From the NCBI GenBank assembly GCA_947628815.1, contig CANRBJ010000006.1, positions 1 to 64,000 on the forward strand: DNA of 64,000 nt, written 5' to 3'. Within the stretch, counting starts at the first letter, position 1, and each line of letters starts with the position of its first letter. A program made the translations under genes and the position numbers. Under the pieces are notes generated by a model that had not been told where the DNA came from, made no database searches, and saw only the letters and a program-made list of their open reading frames with translations. This document shows, in pieces, positions 41,177 to 51,294 of the stretch. The DNA comes from an uncultured Clostridia bacterium. GTDB lineage: Bacteria > Bacillota > Clostridia > TANB77 > CAG-508.

Positions 41177-42559
41177 TTATTTTAGTAACATAGGGCCTAA
41201 ATCGGTAATATTTCCAGCTCCTAATGTTAGAATAATATCATTTGGCTTTGCATTACTTTTTACATAATCTACTATATCGCTAAAATTTGAAATATATTTA
41301 CAATTTGTTTTTCTAGATGAGTTTAATCTATCTACTATGTCCTTTGCAGATACTCCATAAGTATTTGCTTCTCTTGCAGCATAAATATCAGTTAAAATTA
41401 TATGGTCAAAATTGCTAAGAGCTTCTGAAAATTCTAATAGCAATTCTTTTGTTCTACTATAAGTATGTGGTTGGAATATAACCCAAGATTCATGAAATTT
41501 TTTGTTATTTAAAGCATTGCATGTAGCTTTTATTTCTGTAGGATGATGTGCATAATCATCATAAACAGATATATTATTATAAGTTCCTTTATATTCTAGT
41601 CTTCTATGTGCTCCAGTAAATTCTAATAGTGCAGTTTTTATATCTTTAGAAGAAATGTTATAATGGTCACATAATGCAATACAGGAAAGAGCATTAAGTA
41701 CATTATGTGTTCCTGCAACAGAAAGCTTAATTTCTTCAAATAGTTCACCATTTTTATATGCAGTAAATTGTGCAAAACCATTATCATCAAAAGATATATT
41801 TTTAGCTATAAAATTTGCATTTGGGTTATCTATACCATAAGTTACATATGATGAAGCAGTATAATCTATTAAATCTAAACAATTACTATCATCAGCATTT
41901 ACAACTAAAAAACCATCTTCTGGAAGTAATTTTACATATTTTATAAATGCATTTTTTATATTATCCAAAGTTTTAAAATAATCCAAATGATCATTATCAA
42001 TATTTAATATAATTTCAGATTTAGGTCTAAATTTTAGGAAACTTTCTACATACTCGCATGCTTCAATAATAAAATACTCACTATTACCAATTCTATAATT
42101 ACCATCTATTTGTTTAAGTATGCCACCTACTTGAATATTTGGATCTTTCATAGCTTTTAAAAAGCAAACCGAAACCATAGAAGTAGTAGTTGTTTTTCCG
42201 TGAGTACCAGAAATACCAATAGTTTCACTAAAAGCTTTTGTTAATTCACCTAAAAAATCACATCTTTCAATAATAGGAATATTTCTATTTTTTGCTTCAA
42301 CCATTTCAGGGTCATCTTGTTTAACAGCAGCAGTATATACAACAGCATCAGCAGTTTTTAAACTTTCCATATCATGCCCAATTATAACAGGAATACCATT
42401 TTTAATTAATTTATCTGTAATTTCAGAAGAATTAGCATCAGAGCCAGTAATTTTAAAACCCCAGTAGTTTAAAATTTCTGCAATACCACTCATACTAACT
42501 CCGCCAATACCAATCATATGTATATGTTTATATTTTTTTATATTATCAATATTAGCCAA
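41177..42559 (-). CDS. murC: UDP-N-acetylmuramate--L-alanine ligase
   Basis: A 460-aa peptidoglycan-precursor enzyme that adds L-Ala to UDP-MurNAc. N-terminal IHMIGIGGVSMSGIAEIL (UDP-MurNAc binding), ATP loop GTHGKTTTTSM, central NIDNDHLDYF and C-terminal YDDYAHHPTEI. I chose TTG 42559 (LANIDNIKKY), 24 codons inside the longest frame, because the extra N-terminus is unlike MurC. Confidence 0.94.
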   Translation of the reverse strand: MANIDNIKKYKHIHMIGIGGVSMSGIAEILNYWGFKITGSDANSSEITDKLIKNGIPVIIGHDMESLKTADAVVYTAAVKQDDPEMVEAKNRNIPIIERCDFLGELTKAFSETIGISGTHGKTTTTSMVSVCFLKAMKDPNIQVGGILKQIDGNYRIGNSEYFIIEACEYVESFLKFRPKSEIILNIDNDHLDYFKTLDNIKNAFIKYVKLLPEDGFLVVNADDSNCLDLIDYTASSYVTYGIDNPNANFIAKNISFDDNGFAQFTAYKNGELFEEIKLSVAGTHNVLNALSCIALCDHYNISSKDIKTALLEFTGAHRRLEYKGTYNNISVYDDYAHHPTEIKATCNALNNKKFHESWVIFQPHTYSRTKELLLEFSEALSNFDHIILTDIYAAREANTYGVSAKDIVDRLNSSRKTNCKYISNFSDIVDYVKSNAKPNDIILTLGAGNITDLGPMLLK

Positions 42560-42805
42560 AACAATACGCCCCTTTTTGAAAACATTATCTTGTAACACAT
42601 AAATTATATACTTTAATATGTTTTTTTTCAATAATATTTTATGTATTATGTATAAAAAATGTTAAATTCATTCATAATTTTAAAATATAAAATATTTTAA
42701 AAAAAATTCTGTAAAATAAAGGGGGAAAAAAGTTATTTATGACGAATAATATATCAGTACATAAATTGTACGAAATTTTTAACTTATAGAAAGAGGTGCT
42801 TAATA

Positions 42806-43087
42806 ATGCAAATAACAGATGTACGTTTAAGAAAAGTAAATTCAGAGAACAGAATGAAAGCTGTTGCTTCTGTAACATTCGATAACGAATTCGCAGTTCA
42901 TGATATTAAAGTTATCGAAAGCCAAAATGGATTATTTATAGCTATGCCTAGCAGAAAAACTCCAAACGGAGAATTCAAAGATATAGCTCATCCAATCAAC
43001 GCTGAAACAAGAGAAAAAATTCAAACAGCTATCTTAGAAGCATATGATGCTCCAGAAGCTGAAGAAACAACAGAATCAGCAGAATAA
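42806..43087 (+). CDS. spoVG: SpoVG
   Basis: 93 aa. [19 protein letters not shown], then [21 protein letters not shown], the conserved SpoVG core. A small nucleic-acid-binding regulator of septation and sporulation. Strong RBS AGAAAGAGGTG. Confidence 0.96.
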   Translation: MQITDVRLRKVNSENRMKAVASVTFDNEFAVHDIKVIESQNGLFIAMPSRKTPNGEFKDIAHPINAETREKIQTAILEAYDAPEAEETTESAE

Positions 43088-43115
43088 TAGATGGATATAA
43101 AAAATCAATGTAGAA

Positions 43116-43152
43116 GTAGAGGTGGAAAATTTTATTTTCCACCTCTACTTTT
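43116..43152 (+). terminator. spoVG terminator
   Basis: GTAGAGGTGGAAAA / TTTTCCACCTCTAC followed by TTTT. Confidence 0.92.
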
Positions 43153-43253
43153 GGGATAGCCTTTGTAGCTTGTATTACAATTTTGTGATTTTTTTCTATT
43201 ATATTGCAAAAAAATAGATTATATTGTAAAATAAAAAATAGAGGTGAATACTA

Positions 43254-44627
43254 ATGAAAAAAATTATGTATAAAGTTGTATTAATCAGTTTATTTCTTAT
43301 TGGTGTATGTAATATAAAATCGCAGGCAGCATCTGATTTTTCTTATACTCTTGATAATAATGGAAATGCTACTATAACAGCATATAAGGGATCTGCAAGT
43401 AGCTTAACAATTCCAAGTACGATAGATGGACATAAAGTTACAACTATTGGTTCTCATGCTTTTGATGAAAATAGAACTTCAACTAATGGGCATACAATTA
43501 AACAGCTTGTAATTAGTGAAGGGATAACAAGAATTGATGGCTGGGCTTTTGCAAAATGTGAAAATTTAGAAAGTGTTAAATTACCTGAAAGTTTAACTAC
43601 TCTAGATTGGCAAATATTTTTGGAATGTGAGAAATTAACTAGCATCAACATTCCTCATAATTTAACATTTTTGAATCAAGGGTTTCTTTCACAATCGGGA
43701 ATAAAAGAAATAATTATTCCAAAAAACATACAAAAATTTATAGGTGATGAATTTAGATCATGTAAAAATTTGAAAAAAGCATATATTTATAATGATGATA
43801 TTAATTATTATAATAATGGACATGATACAGAAGTTTTTAAAGGATGTGATTCGATAATTTTATATGGAAATGAAGGTTCTACAACACAAAAATATGCACA
43901 ACAAAATGGTATACAATTCGAATTATTATCTAGTAGCGAAGAACCTCCAATTACTACAATGGGATCTATTCATCTAAATAAAAATGAATTATCTTTAAAA
44001 GAAAATGAAAGTGAAACTTTAACAGTTAGTTTTCTTGAAATACCATCATCTACAAAAGTAATATGGTCAAGTAGCAACGAAAATGTTGCAGTTGTTGAAA
44101 ATGGAAAAGTAACAGCTAAAGGTGTTGGAAACACTATAATTACTGTTTCAACAGAAGATGGCAAATATAATGATACATGTAATGTAGAAGTAAAAAATAT
44201 TGTTAATGATCAGACTATAGTTCCTATTACATCAATTTCATTAAATAAAGATTCTTTATCTTTATATGTTGGTGAGGCGGAAAAGCTTGTTGCTACAATT
44301 TTGCCTAATAATGCATCAGATTTAAATTTAGTATGGACAAGTAGTAATTCTAATGTTGCAACTGTCGAAAATGGAAAAATTGTTGCAAAAACAGCAGGAA
44401 TTACGACAATAACTGTTTCGAATGTAGATGGGACAAGAAGTGCTACATGTAATGTTACGGTAATTGAGAAAGAGGCTGCTAAGCAGGTGTTAGATAATAC
44501 TATTGCAAAAGAAAAATTGCCTCAGACAGGTTATAATTTGATGCTTTTAGCAATTGGGGTTATAGCAATAACATTAATTGCAATAATAATGTATAAAAAA
44601 TATATGAATTACAAAGATATAAAATAA
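43254..44627 (+). CDS. Sortase-anchored surface protein with BspA-type LRRs and Big_2 domains
   Basis: 457 aa. Signal peptide ending near AASDFSYTL. BspA/TpLRR-type leucine-rich repeats span about residues 50-190 (repeats of the form ITRIDGWAFAKCENLESVKLPESL). Two bacterial Ig-like (Big_2) domains follow (ISLNKDSLSLYVGEAEKL, WTSSNSNVATVENGKI). The C-terminus has LPQTG, a hydrophobic helix and a basic tail, so it is wall anchored by sortase. A likely adhesin. Confidence 0.93.
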   Translation: MKKIMYKVVLISLFLIGVCNIKSQAASDFSYTLDNNGNATITAYKGSASSLTIPSTIDGHKVTTIGSHAFDENRTSTNGHTIKQLVISEGITRIDGWAFAKCENLESVKLPESLTTLDWQIFLECEKLTSINIPHNLTFLNQGFLSQSGIKEIIIPKNIQKFIGDEFRSCKNLKKAYIYNDDINYYNNGHDTEVFKGCDSIILYGNEGSTTQKYAQQNGIQFELLSSSEEPPITTMGSIHLNKNELSLKENESETLTVSFLEIPSSTKVIWSSSNENVAVVENGKVTAKGVGNTIITVSTEDGKYNDTCNVEVKNIVNDQTIVPITSISLNKDSLSLYVGEAEKLVATILPNNASDLNLVWTSSNSNVATVENGKIVAKTAGITTITVSNVDGTRSATCNVTVIEKEAAKQVLDNTIAKEKLPQTGYNLMLLAIGVIAITLIAIIMYKKYMNYKDIK

Positions 44628-44630
44628 ATG

Positions 44631-44662
44631 AAAAAGAGAGTGTAAATACATTCTCTTTTTTT
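44631..44662. terminator. Terminator between the surface protein and pepV
   Basis: AAAAAGAGAGTGT / ACATTCTCTTTTT with a T-run. Confidence 0.85.
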
Positions 44663-44700
44663 AAATAAGGAAGAACAGGAGCTTAAATAAATTGACCAAA

Positions 44701-46098
44701 TTATGATTTTGTAAGTTCATAAATAGCATTTGCGTAAATCTTACAAGATAAAATTAAGTTATCAATAGAAATATATTCATCTATTTGATGGCACATATCT
44801 TTATCACCAGGCATATTTGCACCAAAAGAAACACAATTAGGAAATGCTCTTGCATAAGTTGCGCCACCAATTGCAATAGGTTCTTTAGTTTCACCAGTTA
44901 TTTCGTTAAAAATTCGACATAAAGTTGAGACAAGGTGATTATCTTTTGGAATATATAGTGAGGCCTTTTCACCATCAAATTCTACTTTAAAAGGTACATC
45001 TTTGCAAAATTCTTGAAATCTATTTTTTATAACATCAATAGATGTATGAACAGGAATTCTTAAATTCATACTAATAGTTAATTCATTATTTTCCAAATAA
45101 AATCTTGATACATTTAAAGTGAGCTTTCCAGATTCATCTGAATAATCCATATTAAGATCAGCTCCATTATATTGCATATGAATATATCGAGAGAAGTTTG
45201 ATAAGAGTTCTATGCATATGGAATGTAAATTAAAAAAATCATTTAATACAATAATTAAAGTAGATATAGCATTTTTCCCTAAATTTGGATGCGCTGCATG
45301 AGCCTGAGTGCCATAGGATTTTATAATAATAGAGTTTTCACTTTCGAAAGATACTTCCATTGAAAAACCATATCTTGAAATAATATCATTTAATTCTTCA
45401 ATACATTTATCTTTATTTATGTCTTCATCTAATAATAATGTAACAGAGCAAAATTTTGGAACAACATTCATTGCGTTATTTTTGTAATCAATATCAGAAA
45501 TCGTAATACAATTGTTAGAAATATATTTTTGCTTTAAATGTACATTCAACAAGGCTTTTTCAGCATATATGCAAGGAAAATCAGCATCCGGACTAAATCC
45601 AAAACTAGGAATCTCTTCATGTTCTTTATAGTAATTAATACATTTCCAATCGCGTTCTTCATTTAAACCAAGTATAAGTCTAACTCTTTTATGAACTGTA
45701 AAATTATCCATAACAGCTTTCATTGCATATAAAGCAGAAATAACCGGTCCCTTATCATCAATTGAACCTCTTCCATAAATTTTTTCATTAACAATATTTG
45801 CACTAAATGGGGGATAAGTCCAATTTTCGCCTTCTGGAACAACATCCAAATGCCCAATAATTCCCATTAAATCATCGCCTTCGCCAAATTCTACATAGCC
45901 ACAATAACCATCAACATTCTTGGTACGAAAACCTAGTTTTTCCGCAAGTTCTAATATATATTCTAAAGCCTTAGAACAATTTTCACCAAAAGGCATAAAG
46001 ACATCATCACTTTCAGTATGAACACTAGGAATTTGAATTAATTCACAAGTAGAAGTAATTATTTGGTTCTTTATGGAATCAATATATTTATTTAACAT
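44701..46098 (-). CDS. pepV: PepV-like dipeptidase (M20 family)
   Basis: A 465-aa cytoplasmic zinc dipeptidase. Metal-ligand motifs: GIIGHLDVVPEG, GRGSIDDKGP, GLNEERDWKC and the late GGATYARAFPNCVSFG, with His in KDMCHQIDEY. It has a complete M20 dimerisation insertion. Start: ATG behind a GGATGGTGG site. Confidence 0.93.
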   Translation of the reverse strand: MLNKYIDSIKNQIITSTCELIQIPSVHTESDDVFMPFGENCSKALEYILELAEKLGFRTKNVDGYCGYVEFGEGDDLMGIIGHLDVVPEGENWTYPPFSANIVNEKIYGRGSIDDKGPVISALYAMKAVMDNFTVHKRVRLILGLNEERDWKCINYYKEHEEIPSFGFSPDADFPCIYAEKALLNVHLKQKYISNNCITISDIDYKNNAMNVVPKFCSVTLLLDEDINKDKCIEELNDIISRYGFSMEVSFESENSIIIKSYGTQAHAAHPNLGKNAISTLIIVLNDFFNLHSICIELLSNFSRYIHMQYNGADLNMDYSDESGKLTLNVSRFYLENNELTISMNLRIPVHTSIDVIKNRFQEFCKDVPFKVEFDGEKASLYIPKDNHLVSTLCRIFNEITGETKEPIAIGGATYARAFPNCVSFGANMPGDKDMCHQIDEYISIDNLILSCKIYANAIYELTKS

Positions 46099-46151
46099 AT
46101 TACCACCATCCTCTAATATAAGTATATTACTATATTAGAAAAATATCAATG

Positions 46152-46187
46152 AAAAAGTCCCCCTCGCCAAATTAGGCTTAGGGAACT
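46152..46187 (-). terminator. Terminator of the 124-aa gene (minus)
   Basis: Minus-strand arms GTTCCCTAAGCC / GGCGAGGGGGAC are followed by TTTTT. Confidence 0.75.
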
Positions 46188-46206
46188 GGAAATAATGAAA
46201 TTTTAA

Positions 46207-46581
46207 TTAATTTTCAGTATCTGCAACTACGTCATAATATGCACCAATGGCATTAGCAAAGGCTATTATTTTAGCATATCGCTGTGAGGTAATTTTAAAC
46301 ACGAGTAGCTTGTGCGATATTAATAAAAGTTGCAGATGTGCTTCTAGAGCAATGGCATAGTTAAGTGTAGAAATTTTTGCCTCATTTTTTTCTTTTTCTA
46401 CTGGGCAAACATATGCATTTCTCTGAAGACCTTTGCAGGTTTCCAGAAAAAGCTTATTTCCACCTTTCCAACCCAAAATAAAGGATTTATTTTGGGCACT
46501 CAACCGATTTATTTCTCCCATAAAGAGAAATAAATTGTTGTTTTGGTTTGCTAATTCAATTGTTACTAATAAAGTAGTCAT
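46207..46581 (-). CDS. Hypothetical protein, 124 aa, only in-frame CGG not followed by an open +1 frame
   Basis: It has an AGAAAGGAAAG site, a terminator and codon use richer in C and G than its neighbours, which suggests recent acquisition. No domain recognised. Codon 26 (46506-46504) is CGG followed by T; read as a quadruplet the next codon is TGA, giving a 26-residue peptide. Read as Arg it gives 124 aa. So either CGG can still be read as Arg at some rate, the gene is foreign and truncated here, or the longer frame is not translated. Confidence 0.45.
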   Translation of the reverse strand: MTTLLVTIELANQNNNLFLFMGEINRLSAQNKSFILGWKGGNKLFLETCKGLQRNAYVCPVEKEKNEAKISTLNYAIALEAHLQLLLISHKLLVFKITSQRYAKIIAFANAIGAYYDVVADTEN

Positions 46582-46761
46582 TTTTTTCTTTCCTTTCTAC
46601 AAATCTTTATTGATAGATACAAATTAATTATACTATATTTTTATGGTAAAGTAAAGAAATATATACATAATTATTACAAAAAAATGACAAATTGAAAAAT
46701 AATAAAAGTATTGCTAATTATTGAACTATATTGTATAATAAGACAAATAGGAGGTTGTATA

Positions 46762-47139
46762 TTGGAAGGAGAATATATCAATATATGTAAATTAAATAAA
46801 TCATTGTATTGTAAAATAAATTCAAATATAACAACCGACGAAGTAATTATTACATATAAACAGATTGATCATATAAATGAACAGAGAAAAGGGGGATATG
46901 ATAAATATAAAAATAAATTGGAAGAAATTATAATATCGCCGGACTATATAATAGAAGATACAAAACATATAAATACAGGTTTAGTAATAAAACAGTATGA
47001 TAGAAATGTAGTAGTGGTATTAAAATTAAATACAAATTCAGATAATAAGAAAAATTCAATAATTACAATCTGGGAAATAAAAGATAAAAGATTGCAAAGA
47101 TATTTATTAACACATAAGACTATTTACAAGAGGGAATAA
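46762..47139 (+). CDS. Hypothetical protein, possibly PBECR-like nuclease fold
   Basis: 125 aa from TTG 46762 (AGGAGG site). The pattern of HINEQRKGGYDKY, IIISPDYIIED, VVVVLKLNT and SIITIWEIKDKRLQRY resembles phage Barnase-EndoU-ColicinE5/RelE-like (PBECR) domains, where His, Arg and a late Thr/Tyr are active. That is a tentative resemblance only. It has its own promoter-like TTGCTA-17-TATAAT just upstream. Confidence 0.55.
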   Translation: MEGEYINICKLNKSLYCKINSNITTDEVIITYKQIDHINEQRKGGYDKYKNKLEEIIISPDYIIEDTKHINTGLVIKQYDRNVVVVLKLNTNSDNKKNSIITIWEIKDKRLQRYLLTHKTIYKRE

Positions 47140-47151
47140 ATATGTTATAAT
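47123..47151 (+). promoter_or_regulatory. Promoter of an unidentified structured RNA
   Basis: TTTACA (47123-47128), 17-base spacer, TATAAT (47146-47151), overlapping the end of the upstream gene. Confidence 0.75.
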
Positions 47152-47157
47152 AATCAT

Positions 47158-47315
47158 ATAATAAAGGTACATCTTATAAATTTATTCAAGGTGGACAATG
47201 GCATCCACGCACCCTATGGGTTAAAAGAGATGAAAGAAACGCCAGACTTTCTGAATAAATTTATAATTGATATATACAATAAAGACATCTACTAAAAAGT
47301 AGATGTCTTTATTGT
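47158..47315 (+). ncRNA. Unidentified structured RNA, about 155 nt
   Basis: It has a promoter in front and a terminator at the end (AAAGACATCTACT / AGTAGATGTCTTT at 47281-47310). A perfect 15-bp closing stem pairs 47174-47188 with 47252-47266. The 63-base interior is much more G/C-rich than the flanks. It contains the hairpins GGTG...CACC and CCCTATGGG, and ATGGC and GCCA segments that could form a pseudoknot. No open frame fits. I do not recognise the family (not tmRNA, RNase P, SRP or 6S). Confidence 0.7.
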
Positions 47316-47363
47316 ATAAAAGGTTAATTATTACAAAAAAATGACAAATTTATAAAAAATTGC

Positions 47364-47392
47364 TTGACAGAGGGAACTAAGCGGTATATAAT
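47364..47392 (+). promoter_or_regulatory. Promoter of the S10 operon
   Basis: Consensus TTGACA (47364-47369), 17-base spacer, TATAAT (47387-47392). Confidence 0.88.
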
Positions 47393-47398
47393 ATTTAA

Positions 47399-47625
47399 GC
47401 ATGTAAAGTTTAGCGTTGAAGCGGAATGTGGCTACAGCCTTACGGTTGGAGGGAACTTTCGTGGAGTATGTCTTGGCTTAGACCGGGCGGTAAGTTTTTA
47501 AAATAAAGCACTTATCCCAAGAAAATCATGCAAAACTTGGGCTTTTTATATGGTAATAAAAGAAACACCAGGGTGCGTTATAACTTGCCAAGGTACTATT
47601 TATATTTTAAGGAGGGAAAATACTT
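47399..47625 (+). promoter_or_regulatory. Structured S10-operon leader with an internal terminator
   Basis: About 225 bases of leader precede rpsJ. Its first 110 bases are G/C-rich and can form several helices. An intrinsic terminator CCCAAG / CTTGGG plus T-run lies at 47516-47548, far before the first gene, so most transcripts could be stopped there. This is attenuation architecture; a ribosomal protein such as L4 is a possible effector, by analogy only. Confidence 0.75.
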
Positions 47626-47955
47626 ATGGCAACAACAAAACAATTAGTAGGAAGCGAGAAAATCAGAATAAGATTAAAAGCTTATGATCATGTTGTTTTA
47701 GATCAGTCTGCTGAAAAGATAGTAGATACTGCTAAAAGAACAGGAGCTAAAGTTTCAGGTCCTATTCCATTACCTACACAAAAAGAAGTTGTAACAATTT
47801 TACGTTGTCCTCACAAAGACAAAGATTCAAGAGAACAATTCGAAATGAGAACACATAAAAGAGTTATCGATATTCTTTACCCAACACAAAAAACAGTTGA
47901 TGATTTAATGAAACTAGAATTACCAGCTGGTGTTGAAATAGAAATCAAACTATAA
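47626..47955 (+). CDS. rpsJ: Ribosomal protein S10
   Basis: 109 aa. [29 protein letters not shown] and GPIPLPT are typical. First gene of the S10 operon, GGAGGG site. A 6-7 residue N-terminal extension (MATTKQLVG) precedes the usual start. Confidence 0.98.
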   Translation: MATTKQLVGSEKIRIRLKAYDHVVLDQSAEKIVDTAKRTGAKVSGPIPLPTQKEVVTILRCPHKDKDSREQFEMRTHKRVIDILYPTQKTVDDLMKLELPAGVEIEIKL

Positions 47956-48024
47956 GATGGTTTGAAATAAAAAAATATTAACCAAGCTAATAATGTATTA
48001 GCCAATAGTTAGGAGGAAATTTAA

Positions 48025-48654
48025 ATGAAAGCAATTATCGGAAAGAAAATTGGTATGACCCAAATTTTCGATGAAAAAGGAATAGTAATTCCAGTAACAG
48101 CAATTCTTGCTGGACCTTGTGTAGTAGCACAAGTAAAAACAGTTGAAACAGATGGATATAACGCTGTTCAATTAGGATTTGGAGAAATAAAAGATAAACA
48201 TATTAATAAACCAAAAGCAGGACATTTCAAAAAAGCAGGTATCGAAAACAAAAAACATTTAAGAGAATTCAGAGTAGATTCTGTTGATGTTACAGTTGGA
48301 GATGAAATAAAAGTAGATGTTTTTGCAAATGGAGATAAAATAGATGTTCAAGGAACAACTAAAGGAAAAGGTTTCCAAGGTGTTATTAAACGTCATGGAC
48401 AATCTAGAGGACCAATGGGACATGGTTCTATGTATCATAGAAGACCAGGTTCAATGGGACCAACATCAACTCCAGGTAGAGTATTTAAAGGTAAAAAACT
48501 TCCAGGACACATGGGAGTACAAACAGTTACAATACAAAACTTAGATGTTGTAAGAGTAGATTTAGATAAAAATGTATTATTAGTAAAAGGTAGTGTTCCA
48601 GGACCAAAAGGTGCATTACTAAAAATTAGACCATCTGTAAAAGTGGCTAAATAG
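48025..48654 (+). CDS. rplC: Ribosomal protein L3
   Basis: 209 aa. Starts [15 protein letters not shown]; the [12 protein letters not shown] loop that reaches the peptidyl transferase centre, and [15 protein letters not shown], are intact. AGGAGG site. Confidence 0.98.
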   Translation: MKAIIGKKIGMTQIFDEKGIVIPVTAILAGPCVVAQVKTVETDGYNAVQLGFGEIKDKHINKPKAGHFKKAGIENKKHLREFRVDSVDVTVGDEIKVDVFANGDKIDVQGTTKGKGFQGVIKRHGQSRGPMGHGSMYHRRPGSMGPTSTPGRVFKGKKLPGHMGVQTVTIQNLDVVRVDLDKNVLLVKGSVPGPKGALLKIRPSVKVAK

Positions 48655-48674
48655 AAAGGAAGGAGGACGTAACA

Positions 48675-49298
48675 ATGCCTAAAATAGATGTATTAAATAT
48701 AGAAGGTAAAAAAGTTAGCGATGTAGAGTTAAAAGAAGAAATATTTGGAATTGAACCAAATGAAGATGTTGTACATAGCGTACTTATAAACTATCTTGCT
48801 AACCAAAGACAAGGTACACAAAGCACCAAAACAAGAACAGAAGTATCTGGTGGTGGTAAAAAACCTTGGAGACAAAAAAGAACAGGTAGAGCAAGACAAG
48901 GAAGCATTAGAGCTCCACATTGGGTAGGTGGTGGTGTTGCAATAGGACCAAAACCACGCAGCTACAAATATAGAGTTAATAAAAAAGAAAGAAGACTTGC
49001 TATTAAATCTGTATTAAGTTCTAAAGTTTTAGAAAATGAATTAGTTGTTGTAGATGCAATTGATTTTAAAGAAATAAAAACAAAAAATATGGTTAATGCT
49101 TTAGCAAACTTAAAAGTTACAGGAAAAACATTAATCATGTTACCAGAAAAAAATGAAAATGTACAAAAATCAGCAAGAAACATTGAAGGGGTAAAAACAA
49201 GTTTAGTAAATACAATAAATGTATATGATTTATTAAAATACAAAAATCTTGTTATCACTCTAGATGCTGTTAAAAAAATAGAGGAGGTGTACGCATAA
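48675..49298 (+). CDS. rplD: Ribosomal protein L4
   Basis: 207 aa. [24 protein letters not shown] is the extended loop lining the exit tunnel. In many bacteria L4 represses its own operon, which fits the leader upstream. The stop overlaps the rplW start by one base. Confidence 0.98.
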   Translation: MPKIDVLNIEGKKVSDVELKEEIFGIEPNEDVVHSVLINYLANQRQGTQSTKTRTEVSGGGKKPWRQKRTGRARQGSIRAPHWVGGGVAIGPKPRSYKYRVNKKERRLAIKSVLSSKVLENELVVVDAIDFKEIKTKNMVNALANLKVTGKTLIMLPEKNENVQKSARNIEGVKTSLVNTINVYDLLKYKNLVITLDAVKKIEEVYA

Positions 49299-49645
49299 TG
49301 AGACCAGAAGATATCATTATAAAACCAATCATTACTGAAAAAAGCAATGATGGATTACAAGATGGAAAGTATACCTTTAAAGTAAATAAAAAAGCAACAA
49401 AAGTTGATATAGCAAGAGCTGTTGAAAAACTTTTTGATGTAAAAGTTATTAATGTAAATACAATTACTGTTAAAGGAAAAGAAAAAAGAGTAGGAGTTCA
49501 CGTTGGTAAGACATCTGATTGGAAAAAAGCAATTGTTACAATTGATACAAATCCAGAAGATAAAAAATATCTTGCTAAAGGTGGAAAAGAAACAAAAATT
49601 TCTAAGAAATACAAAGATTCAATTGAAGAATTTATGGGAGCATAG
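49298..49645 (+). CDS. rplW: Ribosomal protein L23
   Basis: 115 aa, [16 protein letters not shown]. It forms the exit-tunnel docking site for SRP and trigger factor. A 17-20 residue C-terminal extension ([13 protein letters not shown]) is longer than usual. About 100 non-coding bases with a small GC-rich palindrome (CGGGAAAGCACCCG) separate it from rplB. Confidence 0.97.
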   Translation: MRPEDIIIKPIITEKSNDGLQDGKYTFKVNKKATKVDIARAVEKLFDVKVINVNTITVKGKEKRVGVHVGKTSDWKKAIVTIDTNPEDKKYLAKGGKETKISKKYKDSIEEFMGA

Positions 49646-49746
49646 TTCTTAAAAAATAATTTATCGGGAAAGCACCCGGAGAATAAAGAATATCTGTAAG
49701 TAGAACAGGAAAAAATCTACAAAAAAATTAAAGGAGAGATAAAAAA

Positions 49747-50577
49747 ATGGCAATGAAACATTTTAGACCTTATACACCTTCTAGAAGAAATATGACAGTT
49801 TCTACATTTGAAGAAATCACAAAAAAGACACCTGAAAAATCTTTACTTGCTAAAAAGAAAGAAAAAGCAGGAAGAAACTCATATGGTAGAATTACTGTTA
49901 GACATCAAGGTGGAGGTAACAGACAAAAATACAGAATAATTGATTTTAAACGTAATTCAAAAGATGATATGGTAGCAACTGTAATTGGTATCGAATATGA
50001 TCCAAACAGAAGTGCAAATATTGCATTAATTCAATATGAAGATGGAGAAAAAGCATACATACTTGCTCCAGTTGGATTAACAGATGGAGATAAAGTAGTA
50101 TCTGGTCAAAAAGCAGATATTAAACCAGGAAACTGTATGCCAATTGAAAACATACCAGTAGGTACTTTAATTCATAATATTGAACTAAATCCAGGTCAAG
50201 GTGGAAAAATGGTAAGAAGTGCAGGACAAAGTGCACAATTAATGGCAAAAGAAGGAAAATATGCTCATATCCGTTTACCATCTGGAGAAATGAGATTAGT
50301 TATGACAAGATGTAGAGCTACAATCGGTACTGTTGGAAATACAGATCATGAAAACGTTAAATTAGGAAAAGCAGGAAGAAAAAGAAATATGGGAATTAGA
50401 CCAACTGTTAGAGGTTCTGTAATGAACCCAGTAGATCACCCTCATGGTGGTGGTGAAGGTAGAGCACCAGTTGGACGTCCAGGACCACTTACTCCTTGGG
50501 GTAAACCAGCTCTTGGATATAAGACAAGAAAGAAAAATAAATTATCTAATAAGTTTATTGTTAAGAGAAGAAAATAA
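49747..50577 (+). CDS. rplB: Ribosomal protein L2
   Basis: 276 aa. [12 protein letters not shown] and the peptidyl-transferase-associated [15 protein letters not shown] motif (conserved His) are intact. AAAGGAGAG site. Confidence 0.98.
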   Translation: MAMKHFRPYTPSRRNMTVSTFEEITKKTPEKSLLAKKKEKAGRNSYGRITVRHQGGGNRQKYRIIDFKRNSKDDMVATVIGIEYDPNRSANIALIQYEDGEKAYILAPVGLTDGDKVVSGQKADIKPGNCMPIENIPVGTLIHNIELNPGQGGKMVRSAGQSAQLMAKEGKYAHIRLPSGEMRLVMTRCRATIGTVGNTDHENVKLGKAGRKRNMGIRPTVRGSVMNPVDHPHGGGEGRAPVGRPGPLTPWGKPALGYKTRKKNKLSNKFIVKRRK

Positions 50578-50608
50578 AATACTCTAAAAAGAAAAGGAGG
50601 AAGTTACA

Positions 50609-50890
50609 ATGTCAAGATCAAGCAAAAAGACACCATTCATTGCACCTGAATTATTAAAAAGAGTAGAAGCAATGAATGAAACTGGAAAAAAAGAAGTTTT
50701 AAAAACATGGTCAAGAGCATCTACAATTTATCCACAATTAGTTGGACACACAATAGCTGTTCATGATGGAAGAAAACATGTTCCAATTTACATTACAGAA
50801 GAAATGATAGGACATAAATTAGGTGAATTTGCACCTACAAGAACTTTTAGAGGTCATGCAGGTGAAAAAGCATCTAACGTTAAAAAATAG
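50609..50890 (+). CDS. rpsS: Ribosomal protein S19
   Basis: 93 aa. Core [26 protein letters not shown] and [21 protein letters not shown] site. Confidence 0.98.
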   Translation: MSRSSKKTPFIAPELLKRVEAMNETGKKEVLKTWSRASTIYPQLVGHTIAVHDGRKHVPIYITEEMIGHKLGEFAPTRTFRGHAGEKASNVKK

Positions 50891-50926
50891 AGAGAAATAA
50901 CACACCAAATTAAGGAGGGAAAATAA

Positions 50927-51277
50927 GTGGAAGAAACAGTACAAACAGCACAAGCTACTCTTAAGTATGCAAGAATCTCAGCAAGAAAAGTTAAAATTGT
51001 TGCAGATTTAATAAGAGGAAAAGATATAAAAGAAGCATTAGCAATTCTTAAATTTACACCAAAAGCTGCTTCTGATATTATAGAAAAGTTATTAAAATCA
51101 GCAATTGCAAATGCTGAAAACAACCACAATATGGATAGTAAGAAACTATATATTTCTGAAATATATGCAAACCAAGGTCCTACTCTAAAAAGAATAAGAC
51201 CAGCTGCAAAAGGTTCAGCAGTTAGAATAAGAAAAAGAACAAGTCATATAACAATCGTATTAAGTGAGAGAGATTAG
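50927..51277 (+). CDS. rplV: Ribosomal protein L22
   Basis: 116 aa from GTG (GGAGGG site). [18 protein letters not shown] and the tunnel beta-hairpin ending [14 protein letters not shown]. Confidence 0.98.
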   Translation: MEETVQTAQATLKYARISARKVKIVADLIRGKDIKEALAILKFTPKAASDIIEKLLKSAIANAENNHNMDSKKLYISEIYANQGPTLKRIRPAAKGSAVRIRKRTSHITIVLSERD

Positions 51278-51294
51278 AAAGGAGGATTTTTAGC

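Noticed and set aside
46207-46581. A sixteenth quadruplet site
   Set aside because: Four-base reading leads directly to TGA; no protein is restored, so it is listed as an exception instead.
47158-47315. SRP RNA, 6S RNA, tmRNA or a c-di-GMP riboswitch
   Set aside because: None of their conserved cores (for example the GGAA SRP loop region or the tmRNA tRNA-like ends) could be found.
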